In this document: one piece after another, positions 1 through 6,521 of the stretch
Layout of the letters: each line of letters opens with the position of its first letter
How positions within the stretch are numbered: the first letter of the stretch is position 1
From: Betaproteobacteria bacterium
Lineage (GTDB): Bacteria > Pseudomonadota > Gammaproteobacteria > Burkholderiales > SG8-39
NCBI GenBank assembly: GCA_027317055.1
Contig: DAHVFK010000180.1
Coordinates: 1 to 7,071 of the forward strand
Direction: 5' to 3'
DNA length: 7,071 nt
Position numbers and translations under genes: made by a program
Notes under the pieces: generated by a model
Seen by the model: the letters and a program-made list of their open reading frames with translations, nothing else
The model's database searches: none
What the model was told of the DNA's origin: nothing

Positions 1-509
1 GTGTAGATGTCGTCGTCGTAGCGAAGCGCCGGCATGCCGGCGCGCAGGCGCTCGAGCGGCAGCCGGTCGGCGGCGTAGATCCCCGGCGCGCGCAGCACGA
101 CCAGCGCGACGCCCAGGCAGGCGCACCACTCCTGCAGCCGGCGTTCCGCGTCGATGCGGCGCCCGGCACGCGGCGATTGCGCGTTCGGCGCGCGCGCCTC
201 GTCCACCAGCGCGCCGCCGCAGTCGCCGTACACGCCGCTCGTGCTGACGTAGACGATGCGCCCGGGTAGAATGCCGCGCTCCAGGATCGTCAGCAGGTTC
301 GCGGTGCGCGGGTCGCCGTCGCCCGTGCCGGGGGGCGGCGCGCAATGCAGCACCGTATCGGCCCAGCCGTCGATACCCGCCAGCGTCTCCGGTCGGTCGA
401 GATCGCAGCCCGAGCGGCGCGAGAGCGGACGGACCTCGGTCTGGTCCGGCAGCTGCGTCATCAGGCGGCGCGCAACGTCGCCGAAGCCGGCGATCAGAAG
501 GCGTTTCAT
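1..509 (-). CDS. Atypical short-chain dehydrogenase / NAD-dependent epimerase-like protein, 3' end missing
   Basis: The first 169 residues of a minus-strand protein are present; the rest lies beyond the left edge. The N-terminus MKRLLIAGFGDVARRL carries a Rossmann GxGxxA motif (G8, G10, A13). The end of the second strand reads LSRR (29-32), which suggests NADP(H) rather than NAD(H); this is inference. A conserved STSGVYGD block sits at 89-96, and RAPGIYA (140-146) matches the usual 'lR.pgiYg' segment of extended and atypical SDRs. The catalytic YxxxK is not visible: the expected place reads AGRRIDAE (115-122), as in atypical SDRs such as the E. coli YeeZ group. The ATG at 509-507 was chosen because it begins directly at the Rossmann strand; only a weak GGA lies upstream. 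The substrate cannot be told from sequence. It is divergent from the reductase gene at 535. Confidence 0.8.
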   Translation of the reverse strand, partial: MKRLLIAGFGDVARRLMTQLPDQTEVRPLSRRSGCDLDRPETLAGIDGWADTVLHCAPPPGTGDGDPRTANLLTILERGILPGRIVYVSTSGVYGDCGGALVDEARAPNAQSPRAGRRIDAERRLQEWCACLGVALVVLRAPGIYAADRLPLERLRAGMPALRYDDDIY

Positions 510-534
510 GCATCCATTCTAACCAGCACGCGCA

Positions 535-1581
535 ATGAGCAATTTCAAGGTCACCCTTCAGCCGAGCGGGCACGCTTTCGAAGTCGAGCACGGAGAGGCG
601 GTTCTCGCCGCGGCATTGCGGCAGGGGTTCGTGCTGCCCTATGGCTGCAGGAACGGCGCCTGCGGCAGCTGCAAGGGCAGGATCCTCGAGGGCAGCGTCG
701 ACTACGGCATCTACCAGGAAAAGGCTCTGCCGGCGGCGGAAAAAGCCGATGGCAAGGCGCTTTTCTGCCAGGCCAGGCCGCTGTCCGACCTGGTGCTCGA
801 GGCGCGCACCATCGGTGCGGTGAAAGACATTCCGGTCAAAACCCTGCCCTGCCGCGTGCAGAAGATGGAACGGCTGACCGACGACGTCATGGTGCTGTTT
901 CTGAAGCTGCCCGCCAACGAGCGGCTACAGTTTCTCGCCGGGCAGTATCTGGAGTTTCTGCTGCGCGACCGCTCGCGACGCAGTTTCTCGATGGCAAACG
1001 CGCCGCACGACGACGAGCTGATCCAGCTGCATGTCCGGCACACGCCCGGCGGGCAATTCACCGACCACGTGTTCGGCAAAATGAAGGAGCGCGACATTCT
1101 GCGCTTCGAGGGCCCGCACGGGACATTCTTCCTGCGCGAGGATTCGGACAAGCCGATCGTGTTCGTCGCCTCGGGCACCGGCTTCGCGCCGATCAAGTCC
1201 GTGATCGAGCACGCACTGGCCGAAGAGGTGCGGCGGCCGATGACGCTTTACTGGGGCGGCCGGCGGCCGAAAGATCTGTACCTGAATCAGCTTCCCCTAA
1301 AATGGGCCGAAGAGAACCCGAACTTCCGCTACGTGCCGGTGATCTCCGACGCGCTGCCCGAGGATGCCTGGTCGGGGCGGACCGGGTTCGTGCACCGCGC
1401 CGTGATGGAGGACTTCCCCGATCTGTCGGGCTACCAGGTCTACGCTTGCGGCGTGCCGGTGATGGTGGATTCGGCCAAGCGCGACTTCGTCGCGCGATGC
1501 GGACTGCCGGAGGAGGAGTTTTACGCCGATTCGTTCACCACTCAGGCCGACCTCGCTCAGGCCGCGCCCTCGCCCAGGTAG
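535..1581 (+). CDS. 2Fe-2S/FAD/NAD(P)H oxidoreductase, CDP-6-deoxy-delta-3,4-glucoseen reductase-like (AscD/RfbI type)
   Basis: A complete 348-residue flavin reductase passing electrons from NAD(P)H through FAD to a 2Fe-2S centre. Domains in order: a plant-type ferredoxin domain (about 1-92) with ligands C38, C43, C46 and C78; a FAD-binding barrel (about 100-200) with R149-S-F-S152 and the GPHGTFFLR segment at 193-201; an NAD-binding domain (about 205-335) with GTGFAP (214-219), YWGGR (239-243), Y303-A-C-G306 and a final FYADSF (329-334). This order (ferredoxin first) and the length fit the AscD/RfbI reductases of dideoxyhexose synthesis, but no sugar-nucleotide genes are nearby, so the true electron acceptor is unknown. 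Phenol hydroxylase-type reductase components share the layout. The ATG at 535 gives a full ferredoxin strand; no clear Shine-Dalgarno is visible. The last 25 bp overlap the 3' end of livF on the other strand. Confidence 0.9.
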   Translation: MSNFKVTLQPSGHAFEVEHGEAVLAAALRQGFVLPYGCRNGACGSCKGRILEGSVDYGIYQEKALPAAEKADGKALFCQARPLSDLVLEARTIGAVKDIPVKTLPCRVQKMERLTDDVMVLFLKLPANERLQFLAGQYLEFLLRDRSRRSFSMANAPHDDELIQLHVRHTPGGQFTDHVFGKMKERDILRFEGPHGTFFLREDSDKPIVFVASGTGFAPIKSVIEHALAEEVRRPMTLYWGGRRPKDLYLNQLPLKWAEENPNFRYVPVISDALPEDAWSGRTGFVHRAVMEDFPDLSGYQVYACGVPVMVDSAKRDFVARCGLPEEEFYADSFTTQADLAQAAPSPR

Positions 1582-2273
1582 GCTTGGCGCACCCTGGGGT
1601 CCGCGAGCAGGCTCTTCGAATCCGCGGCGAGCGCCAGCACGCCGGACTCCATGACGTAGCCGCGCCCGGCGATCTCGAGCGCAAGCTTGGCGTTTTGCTC
1701 CACCAGCAGGATGGTTACACCCTGGCGCGCGATCTCGCGCACGATCTCGAGTATCTTGGCGACCATGAGCGGCGCGAGTCCCATCGATGGCTCGTCCAGC
1801 AGCAGCAGCCTGGGCCGGCTCATCAGCGCGCGGCCGATCGCAAGCATCTGCTGCTCGCCGCCGGACAGCGTGCCGGCGGTCTGCGAGCGCCGCTCGGCCA
1901 GACGCGGAAAGAGCCCGTGCATGCGCTCGAGGTCGCGCGCCACGTCGCCATCGCGGCGCGCGTAAGCGCCCATCGCGAGGTTTTCCGCCACCGTTAGCTG
2001 GGGAAAGACACCTCGCCCCTCGGGCACCAGGACCAGGCCGCGCCGCGGCAACTCGTATACCGGCTTCTTGGATATCTCCTGCCCGGAGTAACGCACGCTC
2101 CCGCTGTGCGACGGCAGCAGGCCGCAGATCGCCTTCAGGGTCGAAGTCTTGCCCGCGCCATTGGCGCCGATCAGGCACACCAGCTCGCCTTCGTCGACGA
2201 CGAGATCGACCCCTTTTACGGCGCGAATACCGCCGTAGTGCACCTCCAGGCCTTCGACTTCGAGCAGGCTCAT
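1557..2273 (-). CDS. livF: Branched-chain amino-acid ABC transporter ATP-binding protein LivF
   Basis: 238 residues, the usual size for LivF, one of two cytoplasmic ATPases that drive the LivHM permease. Visible motifs: Walker A GANGAGKT (36-43); a PEGRGVF segment (84-90), where LivF proteins carry Glu instead of the Q-loop Gln; ABC signature LSGGEQQ (136-142); Walker B LLLLDE (156-161); and VEQN (191-194), with Gln replacing the H-loop His, also normal for LivF. The ATG at 2273-2271 overlaps the livG TGA as ATGA, so translation is probably coupled. It is the last gene of the livHMGF unit and ends inside the 3' end of the convergent reductase gene. No terminator hairpin is apparent at its end. 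Confidence 0.95.
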   Translation of the reverse strand: MSLLEVEGLEVHYGGIRAVKGVDLVVDEGELVCLIGANGAGKTSTLKAICGLLPSHSGSVRYSGQEISKKPVYELPRRGLVLVPEGRGVFPQLTVAENLAMGAYARRDGDVARDLERMHGLFPRLAERRSQTAGTLSGGEQQMLAIGRALMSRPRLLLLDEPSMGLAPLMVAKILEIVREIARQGVTILLVEQNAKLALEIAGRGYVMESGVLALAADSKSLLADPRVRQAYLGEGAA

Positions 2274-3040
2274 GTCGCCGCCGGTGTCCCGAGATAGGCT
2301 TCGACCACTTTCGGGTCGCGCTGCACTTCCGCCGGCAGCCCTTCGGCAATGCGCTCGCCGTAGTCCAACACCAGCATGCGATCGCAGACCTTCATCACCA
2401 GGCGCATGTCGTGCTCGATCAGCAGCACGGTCAGGCCGCCGTCACGAATCCGCCCAATCAGCTCGCCGAGCGCGAGGCGCTCGGAGGGATTCATCCCCGC
2501 AGCCGGCTCGTCCAGCGCGAGCAGCTTCGGGTCCGTCGCCATCGCGCGCGCGATTTCGAGGCGCCGCTGGTCGCCGTAGGGCAGGCTTCCGGCCGGGTCG
2601 TTCGCGCGGGCGCGGATTCCGACATAGTCCAGCAGCTCGAGCGCGCGCTGTTCAATCTCCCGCTCCTCGCTGCGCGTGTGCGGGTCGCGCAGAAGCGCGC
2701 CGAACACCCCCGCCCGTGTACGCACGTGGCGGCCGATCATCACGTTTTCCAGCGCCGAGAGATTGGCGAACAGGCGGATATTCTGGAACGTGCGCGCGAT
2801 TCCGCGTTCGGCCACCTGGTGCGGCTTGAGCTCGGCGAGCGGCTCGCCATCGAAGCTGAACTCGCCTTCATCCGGCTCGTAAATCCCGGTAAGCACGTTG
2901 AATAGCGTGGTCTTGCCGGCACCGTTGGGTCCGATCAAGCCGTAGATTTCGCCGCGCCGGATGGCGAACGAGACATTGGACAGCGCCTGTACACCGCCGA
3001 AGCGCTTGCCCACCCCGGAGGCGACCAGGAGATCGCTCAT
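2270..3040 (-). CDS. livG: Branched-chain amino-acid ABC transporter ATP-binding protein LivG
   Basis: 256 residues, the second cytoplasmic ATPase of the Liv system. Motifs: Walker A GPNGAGKTT (37-45); Q-loop TFQNIRLF (84-91, Q86); the LivG-type signature LPYGDQRRLEIARA (153-166) in place of LSGGQ; Walker B LLALDEP (173-179); H-loop IEHDM (208-212, H210). The open frame extends upstream to 3262, but the start at 3040-3038 is preferred. It gives the family's normal N-terminus (MSDLLVASGVGKRFGG), forms an ATGA overlap with the livM stop, and has GGAG eight bases upstream. The longer version would run far into livM. Its own TGA overlaps the livF start in the same way. Confidence 0.95.
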   Translation of the reverse strand: MSDLLVASGVGKRFGGVQALSNVSFAIRRGEIYGLIGPNGAGKTTLFNVLTGIYEPDEGEFSFDGEPLAELKPHQVAERGIARTFQNIRLFANLSALENVMIGRHVRTRAGVFGALLRDPHTRSEEREIEQRALELLDYVGIRARANDPAGSLPYGDQRRLEIARAMATDPKLLALDEPAAGMNPSERLALGELIGRIRDGGLTVLLIEHDMRLVMKVCDRMLVLDYGERIAEGLPAEVQRDPKVVEAYLGTPAAT

Positions 3041-4107
3041 TCGGCGCGCTCCGCGAGCTCGCGCTTGCGCACCGCCGAGGGCAGCAACCCGGCCGGCCGA
3101 AACAGCATCACCAATACCAGCGCCAGGCCGAACAGCAGCATGCGAATAACTTCCGGCTCGATCAGCATGCGCCCGAACATCCATTGCTGCACCGGCTGGA
3201 CCGTAAAGCGCAGGATGTCCGGCACGAAGGACAGCAGTACCGCGCCGAGCACCACGCCCCACACGTTGCCCATGCCGCCCAGCACTACCATCGAGACCAC
3301 CATGATCGACTCGACCAGGACGAAGCTCTCGGGCGAGATGAATTCCTGGATCGCCGCAAAAACGCCTCCGGCGAGACCGCCGAAGGACGCGCCCATTGCG
3401 TAGGCGAGCAGCTTGAGATTCGTGGTATTGATGCCCATTGCGCGCGCGGCGGTCTCGTCTTCCCGAATCGCCTCCCAGGCGCGACCGATGCGCGAGTTCT
3501 GCAGCCGAAGATTGAGCGCGATGATCACTGCCACCAGCGCGACGATCAGATAGTAGTATTTCGTCGGCCCGCTGAATTCCAGTCCGAAAATCTTCTGGTA
3601 GGAGGCGAAGCTGAAGCCGTCGATGCGGAACGGATCGATGCCGATTATTCCTTGCGGCCCATTGGTGATGTTTATCGGCCGTGCCAGGTTATTGAGAAAG
3701 ATGCGAATGATTTCGCCAAAGCCCAGCGTGACGATGGCGAGGTAATCACCGCGCAGCTTGAGCGTCGGGGCGCCGAGCAGCACGCCGAACAGCGACGCCA
3801 TTGCAGCCCCGATCGGCAGGATGACCCAAAAGGGAAGATGCAGGCCGAAGTGCGGGCTCGCCAGCAGCGCGTAGGTATAGGCCCCGATGCCGTAGAACGC
3901 GATGTAGCCGAGATCCAGCAGACCGGCAAAGCCGACTACGATGTTCAGGCCGAGCGCGAGCATGACGTAGAGCAGTGCGAGGTTGGTGACTCGCACCCAG
4001 GTGGTGCCGATCTGCGTGAGCGCGAACGGCAGCACGATCAGGACCGCGACGATCAGCACCATCGCCGACCAGAATACGACCGGCGGCGGCTTCGCGCGCG
4101 CGCTCAT
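3037..4107 (-). CDS. livM: Branched-chain amino-acid ABC transporter permease LivM
   Basis: 356 residues, an inner-membrane permease of the BPD_transp_2 family that pairs with LivH to form the translocation pore. Hydrophobic segments are visible at about 11-31, 41-60, 66-85, 92-113, 120-138, 183-202, 235-255, 262-292 and 322-339. A cytoplasmic loop GRAWEAIREDETAARAMGI (208-226) is the conserved ATPase-coupling region of LivM. The N-terminal GLNIVVGFAGLLDLGYIAFYGIGAY (53-77) is the family's most conserved block. The C-terminal FRPAGLLPS (336-344) is also typical. Its start and stop each overlap the neighbouring gene by 4 bp (ATGA with livH and with livG). Nothing looks broken. Confidence 0.95.
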   Translation of the reverse strand: MSARAKPPPVVFWSAMVLIVAVLIVLPFALTQIGTTWVRVTNLALLYVMLALGLNIVVGFAGLLDLGYIAFYGIGAYTYALLASPHFGLHLPFWVILPIGAAMASLFGVLLGAPTLKLRGDYLAIVTLGFGEIIRIFLNNLARPINITNGPQGIIGIDPFRIDGFSFASYQKIFGLEFSGPTKYYYLIVALVAVIIALNLRLQNSRIGRAWEAIREDETAARAMGINTTNLKLLAYAMGASFGGLAGGVFAAIQEFISPESFVLVESIMVVSMVVLGGMGNVWGVVLGAVLLSFVPDILRFTVQPVQQWMFGRMLIEPEVIRMLLFGLALVLVMLFRPAGLLPSAVRKRELAERAE

Positions 4108-5090
4108 GCCCGGTCACCTACGCGCTCGCCGAGCAGGCCCGAGGGTCGGAATACGAGCACCATGATCAGCACCGCGAACGCGAAGACATCCTGATAGTTC
4201 GAGCCGAACAGAACGAAGTGGCCATCGTTCGCGCAGCGCTGCGTGAGCCAGTCGGAGATGCCGGAGATCTTGCACAGGTCGGTGTAAGTGCCGATGTATC
4301 CGGCGCCCAGCGCTTCCACGATTCCAAGTACCACGCCGCCAAGCATGGCGCCCGGCACGTTGCCGATGCCACCGAGCACCGCCGCGGTGAACGCCTTCAG
4401 GCCCAGAATCGAGCCCATCGTGTACTGCGCGATGCCGTAATACGTTCCCACCATTACCCCGGCCACCGCCGCCAGCCCGGCGCCGATCGCGAAAGTCGCG
4501 GCAATGACGCGGTTGATATCAATTCCCATCAGGCCCGCGACCTGCGGGTTCTGCGCCGTGGCGCGCATCGCGGTACCGAGCCGTGTACGGTAGACCAGTG
4601 CCGCAAGCGCGACCATGATCAGGATGCAGGTCAGGATGATCACGATCTGCACGTTGGTGATCGTCGCGCCGGCAATGTTGTAGAGCTTGATGTCGATGAT
4701 CTGCGGAAACGCGAGAATGTTGCGGCTCCACACCAGCATCGCCAGGTTCTGCAGGATGATCGAAACGCCGATGGCGGTGATCAGCGGCGCAAGGCGCGGC
4801 GCCCGCCGCAGCGGCCGGTACGCCAACCGCTCCATGGCGTAGCCGACCAGCACGCAGACCGGGATCGCGCATCCGGTGCCGATCAGGACCACCGCGAGCG
4901 GTGGCAATCCGGAGCCGGCAAGCGCATTGATCACCGTGAAAGCGACCATAGCGCCGATCATCACCACTTCGCCGTGAGCAAAGTTGATCAGCTGAATGAT
5001 GCCGTAGACCATGGTATAGCCCAGCGCCACGATCGCGTACACGGCACCGAGGGTGAGGCCGTTGATCAGCTGCTGGATGAAGGTATCCAT
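4104..5090 (-). CDS. livH: Branched-chain amino-acid ABC transporter permease LivH
   Basis: 328 residues, the first permease of the Liv system. The N-terminus (LINGLTLGAVYAIVALGYTMVYGIIQLINFAHGE, from residue 8) is the hallmark LivH block. Other conserved parts are the loop RTRLGTAMRATAQNPQVAGLMGI (168-190), which contacts the ATPase, AFTAAVLGGIGNVPGAMLGG (233-252) and the end FRPSGLLGERVGDRA. Between GYIG (264-267) and GSNYQDVFAF there are about 28 residues with two cysteines (C273, C286). This stretch seems longer than in relatives I recall and makes the protein slightly larger than the usual 290-310. An in-frame TAG five codons upstream of the ATG rules out a longer start. The Shine-Dalgarno is poor. 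Only about 33 bp separate the start from the terminator behind livK. Confidence 0.95.
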   Translation of the reverse strand: MDTFIQQLINGLTLGAVYAIVALGYTMVYGIIQLINFAHGEVVMIGAMVAFTVINALAGSGLPPLAVVLIGTGCAIPVCVLVGYAMERLAYRPLRRAPRLAPLITAIGVSIILQNLAMLVWSRNILAFPQIIDIKLYNIAGATITNVQIVIILTCILIMVALAALVYRTRLGTAMRATAQNPQVAGLMGIDINRVIAATFAIGAGLAAVAGVMVGTYYGIAQYTMGSILGLKAFTAAVLGGIGNVPGAMLGGVVLGIVEALGAGYIGTYTDLCKISGISDWLTQRCANDGHFVLFGSNYQDVFAFAVLIMVLVFRPSGLLGERVGDRA

Positions 5091-5121
5091 GCGCGGTAGA
5101 GCCTAGCAAACTCCGCGCCAC

Positions 5122-5155
5122 TCGCCAAAACGAAAACGGCACCCGAAGGTGCCGT
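5122..5155 (-). terminator. Intrinsic terminator with UUCG tetraloop after livK
   Basis: Read on the minus strand, a perfect 8-bp stem (5155-5148 pairs with 5143-5136; ACGGCACC / GGTGCCGT) closes a TTCG loop (C-G closing pair, the very stable UUCG type). It is followed by TTTTCGTTTT. It starts 27 bp after the livK stop codon and ends about 33 bp before the livH start, so it should end most livK transcripts and let a fraction read into livHMGF. On the plus strand the hairpin lacks a T-run, so it is directional. Confidence 0.9.
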
Positions 5156-5182
5156 CTCGTCGCCCCATCACTGGCGAAAAGC

Positions 5183-6421
5183 TTACGCGCCGCCCATGCT
5201 CTTCATGAACTCATCAAAGGGAATGGTCTTGCCGGACTTCACCACGGCGATCGGTTCAACCTTGCCGTTCTTCATCACAAAGATCGTGATCTCCGCGTCC
5301 TTGCGGTCCCCCTTGGCGTCGAACTCGATCTTGCCCGTCGCGCCCGAGTAGTCGATCTTTTGCAGGAACGGCAGGTATTTCTTGGGATCGGCGGAATTCG
5401 CCTCCTTCATCGCCTGGATCAGCAGGTTCGCTGCATCGTAAGTGAACGGCGCATACAGAATCGGATCAGTGTTGAATTTCGCCTTATACGCTTCGAGGAA
5501 GGCTTTCGATGCAGCTTGCGGCGGAATGCCGGCTTGCGAGCACAGCAACCCTTCGGCGGCTTCTCCCGCCAGCTCGTGCATTTTATCGGTACAGGCGCCG
5601 TCGCCGAACGCGAACACGGCCTTGATACCGAGCTCGCGCGCCTGCTTCATCAGCGGCCCGCCGGTCGCATCCATGCCGCCGAAGAACACCGCATTGGGCT
5701 TTTCACCCTTGATTTTGGTCAGCACTGCCTTCCAGTCGGTCGTCTTGTCGGTGCCCTTTTCGCGCGCCAGCACCTTCACTCCTTCGCTCTTGAGCGTCTT
5801 TGCGACTTGATCCGCGAGGCCTTCACCGTAAGCAGTGGAGTCGTCGATCACCGCCACTACTTTTGGCTTCTCGGTCGCTGCAAGGTAGCTGGCGATCGCC
5901 GGGCCCTGCTGATCGTCGCGGCCCACCACGCGGAATATGTTGTCGAAGCCCTGTTCGGTGAGCTGCGGGTTCGTCGCCGAGCCGGTGATCATCGGAATGC
6001 CGGCCTGGTGGTAGATCGCCGACGCCGGGATCGTGACGCCGGAATTGAGGTGCCCGACGACGCCTGCCACCTTGTCGTCGACCAGCTTCTGCGCCACGGT
6101 GGTGCCGACTTTGGGATCAGCCTGGTCGTCTTCGGAAATCAACGTGAAGTGCGCAGGCTTGCCGTCGATCGTGATCTTCGCCGCGTTCGCCTGTTCGATC
6201 GCCAGCACCACGCCATTCTCATTGTCCTTGCCGAGGTGAGCGATGCTGCCGGTGAGTGGTCCCACGGTGCCAATCTTGATCTCGACGGTGGCCGCCGGCG
6301 GCGGGGTAGACGCCGCTGCCTCGGGTTTCGGTGCCTCGGGTTTCTTTTCTTCGCCGCAACCTGTCAGACCAATTGCCATGACGGTGGCGAAAAGCGTAAC
6401 GGCGAACTTGGCGCGCTGCAT
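5183..6421 (-). CDS. livK: Branched-chain amino-acid (LivK-type) ABC transporter substrate-binding lipoprotein
   Basis: 412 residues. This is the periplasmic receptor of the Liv system (Peripla_BP_6 fold); the substrate is probably Leu/Ile/Val or a related amino acid, and specificity is inferred from family and operon only. A short positively charged N-terminus, a hydrophobic stretch and the lipobox LTGC (19-22) predict lipidation at C22. A Pro/Glu/Ala/Lys linker (about 24-45) follows, then the binding domain beginning VEIKIGTVGPLTG. Family blocks include GHLNSGVTIPAS (123-134), GSATNPQLT (147-155), FRVVGRDDQQG (163-173) and YGEGLADQ (198-205). C277 and C294 could form a disulfide. The start at 6421-6419 is preferred over the upstream GTG at 6442, because GGAGGT lies just before it and the signal peptide then begins normally. 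It is longer than the usual 370-380 residues because of the linker. Confidence 0.93.
   Translation of the reverse strand: MQRAKFAVTLFATVMAIGLTGCGEEKKPEAPKPEAAASTPPPAATVEIKIGTVGPLTGSIAHLGKDNENGVVLAIEQANAAKITIDGKPAHFTLISEDDQADPKVGTTVAQKLVDDKVAGVVGHLNSGVTIPASAIYHQAGIPMITGSATNPQLTEQGFDNIFRVVGRDDQQGPAIASYLAATEKPKVVAVIDDSTAYGEGLADQVAKTLKSEGVKVLAREKGTDKTTDWKAVLTKIKGEKPNAVFFGGMDATGGPLMKQARELGIKAVFAFGDGACTDKMHELAGEAAEGLLCSQAGIPPQAASKAFLEAYKAKFNTDPILYAPFTYDAANLLIQAMKEANSADPKKYLPFLQKIDYSGATGKIEFDAKGDRKDAEITIFVMKNGKVEPIAVVKSGKTIPFDEFMKSMGGA
6317..6344 (-). repeat. 15-bp-period direct repeat in the livK linker
   Basis: A 13-base unit (TGCCTCGGGTTTC on the plus strand) occurs at 6317-6329 and again at 6332-6344, exactly 15 bp apart. 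It encodes the repeated KPEA pairs (KPEAPKPEAA) of the linker between the lipidated cysteine and the binding domain. Such in-frame repeats can change in copy number between strains without breaking the gene. Confidence 0.85.
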
Positions 6422-6460
6422 ACGACCTCCGGGTGGAAACACGAATTGAGTTGGGTGACC

Positions 6461-6466
6461 ATGATA
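6461..6466 (-). promoter_or_regulatory. Possible -10 box for livK (weak)
   Basis: TATCAT on the minus strand matches the sigma-70 -10 consensus at 5 of 6 positions and would start a transcript about 33 bases before the livK ATG. No acceptable -35 hexamer lies 16-18 bp upstream; that place is the stem of the cytochrome gene's terminator. The call is therefore tentative. Confidence 0.25.
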
Positions 6467-6494
6467 AATGAAAAGGGCCGGTCAGGCCGGCCCT
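6464..6494 (-). terminator. Intrinsic terminator after the cytochrome c gene
   Basis: On the minus strand an 8-bp perfect stem (6494-6487 with 6481-6474; AGGGCCGG / CCGGCCCT) encloses the 5-base loop CCTGA and is followed by the T-rich TTTCATTTAT. It begins 27 bp after the TGA of the cytochrome gene. The end of its T-run is only about 42 bp from the livK start codon. Confidence 0.88.
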
Positions 6495-6521
6495 CGATGC
6501 GTTCCATGCTGGTGGATCAGA

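Noticed and set aside
345..1997. A 550-codon plus-strand open frame across the reductase gene and the livF antisense strand
   Set aside because: It is in a different frame from the reductase, very rich in Arg/Ala/Gly with no domain pattern, and covers two well-supported genes. It is a typical shadow frame of G+C-rich DNA.
1297..2349. 350-codon minus-strand open frame overlapping livF
   Set aside because: Out of frame with livF, which has all ABC ATPase motifs; the alternative frame encodes Arg-rich sequence with no motifs.
1787..2905. Long plus-strand open frame antisense to livF and livG; similar ones at 3184-4194, 4218-5099 and 5360-6529
   Set aside because: Composition is dominated by Arg, His, Asp and Gln. 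They lie wholly opposite recognised liv genes and show no known motif or credible ribosome site.
3041..3262. Upstream extension of livG
   Set aside because: It would overlap the livM coding region by over 200 bp and add an Arg/Ala-rich tail foreign to the family. The start at 3040 has an ATGA overlap and a GGAG site.
5100..5128. Possible livH promoter TTGGCG-N17-TAGGCT
   Set aside because: The spacing is right but the -10 matches only three positions, the -35 lies in the terminator T-run, and the implied start would leave almost no leader before the ATG. Not supported enough to annotate.
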